NCBI GenBank assembly: GCA_036272735.1
Contig: DATAYF010000163.1
Coordinates: 1-5,202, forward strand
Direction: 5' to 3'
Length of the DNA stretch: 5,202 nucleotides
Source: DATAYF01 sp036272735
GTDB taxonomy: Bacteria; Chloroflexota; Ktedonobacteria; Ktedonobacterales; Ktedonobacteraceae
In this document: positions 4,869 to 5,202 of the stretch, one piece after another
Position numbering within the stretch: position 1 is the first letter of the stretch
Layout of the letters: each line of letters starts with the position of its first letter
Made by a program: the position numbers and the translations under genes
The notes under the pieces: generated by a model
Seen by the model: only the letters and a program-made list of their open reading frames with translations
Databases searched by the model: none
What the model was told of the DNA's origin: nothing

Positions 4869-5202
4869 GCGGCGGCTTTCGCGTGGCTTTGTGGCTTTGT
4901 TTTCCTCTGGTAGTGGCAAGGTAAACCAGAAGGTTGCACCAGCATCAGGCACGCTCTCTAATCCCACTTCACCGTGATGGCGTTGAATGAATTCTTTACA
5001 GGTGTACAGACCCAATCCTAAGCTCCAATCGAGTTCGTACACCGAGGCCGGGGCTCGTGGGCGCGTAAAACGATGCCATATCTCCTGTTGTTCATCCGGG
5101 GAAATAGCGGAACCATCATCATGCACAGCAACGTAGGCCATTTTCTGTCGCCTTTCAACGCGTACCGTCACTGGATGATCCAGTGGGGTGTACATCAGCG
5201 CG
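4866..5202 (-). CDS. Sensor histidine kinase, C-terminal ATPase domain (5' part lies beyond the window)
   Basis: This is the end of a two-component sensor kinase, containing most of the HATPase_c domain that binds ATP to phosphorylate the upstream His domain. The reading frame is open through the right edge of the window. An in-frame ATG at 5195 is internal: the residues around it (ALMYTPLDHPVTV) match the end of the N box, typically NAL-YSP. Numbered from that Met, the G1 region is VHDDGSAI (24-31), the F box is EIWHRF (38-43), and the G2 box is SLGLGLYTCKEFIQRHHGE (58-76). The protein ends about 15 residues after the last beta strand (FWFTLPLP) with a charged tail, stop TAG. The second G1 glycine is replaced by Ala30. 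Input domain, membrane segments and phospho-acceptor His cannot be seen. The oxygenase gene follows 60 bases downstream on the same strand. Confidence 0.93.
   Translation of the reverse strand, partial: ALMYTPLDHPVTVRVERRQKMAYVAVHDDGSAISPDEQQEIWHRFTRPRAPASVYELDWSLGLGLYTCKEFIQRHHGEVGLESVPDAGATFWFTLPLPEENKATKPRESRR

Noticed and set aside
4866..5195. Reading the kinase fragment as a complete 109-residue protein starting at the ATG at 5195
   Set aside because: The frame stays open to the window edge, and the sequence around this Met is the interior of the N box, so the ATG is internal to a larger kinase.

Overview
The window carries four protein genes, all on the minus strand, separated by gaps of 60 to 283 bases. 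It resembles a chromosomal segment of a Ktedonobacteria-type Chloroflexota. This rests on a membrane protein with a zinc ribbon, an Asn/Pro/Tyr-rich linker and an outer beta-sandwich domain, on a class A penicillin-binding protein with a long cytoplasmic tail, and on moderate base composition with good Shine-Dalgarno sites. The taxonomic guess comes from recognising protein style, not from a search. I see no rRNA, tRNA, CRISPR array, insertion sequence or phage gene.

In the direction of transcription (right to left) the layout is as follows. (1) 5202-4866 is the C-terminal ATPase end of a sensor histidine kinase, cut by the window edge. (2) 4805-3954 is a complete phytanoyl-CoA dioxygenase (PhyH) family Fe(II)/2-oxoglutarate oxygenase. 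(3) 3670-1442 is a complete bifunctional peptidoglycan glycosyltransferase/transpeptidase. (4) 1217-48 is a zinc-ribbon, single-pass membrane protein with an extracellular ConA/LamG-like domain. Positions 1-47 show nothing I can support.

The genes do not form an obvious pathway. The kinase and oxygenase are 60 bases apart and could be co-transcribed, although an inverted repeat in the gap could mark a separate promoter. The penicillin-binding protein and the zinc-ribbon protein both act at the cell envelope, but the latter has its own well-formed promoter (TGTACA-N17-TATAAT), which argues for separate transcription.

The least explained stretch is the 283-base gap between the oxygenase and the penicillin-binding protein. 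It holds an AT-rich segment with a 9-bp direct repeat and a TATAAT box. These are followed by a 25-codon plus-strand ORF with a strong Shine-Dalgarno site, and a perfect 17-bp inverted repeat (18 bp with one more G-C pair) that begins inside the last codons of that small ORF. The repeat also sits 9 bases past the oxygenase stop. I found no convincing new multi-gene system; this small ORF plus palindrome is the best candidate for something undescribed.
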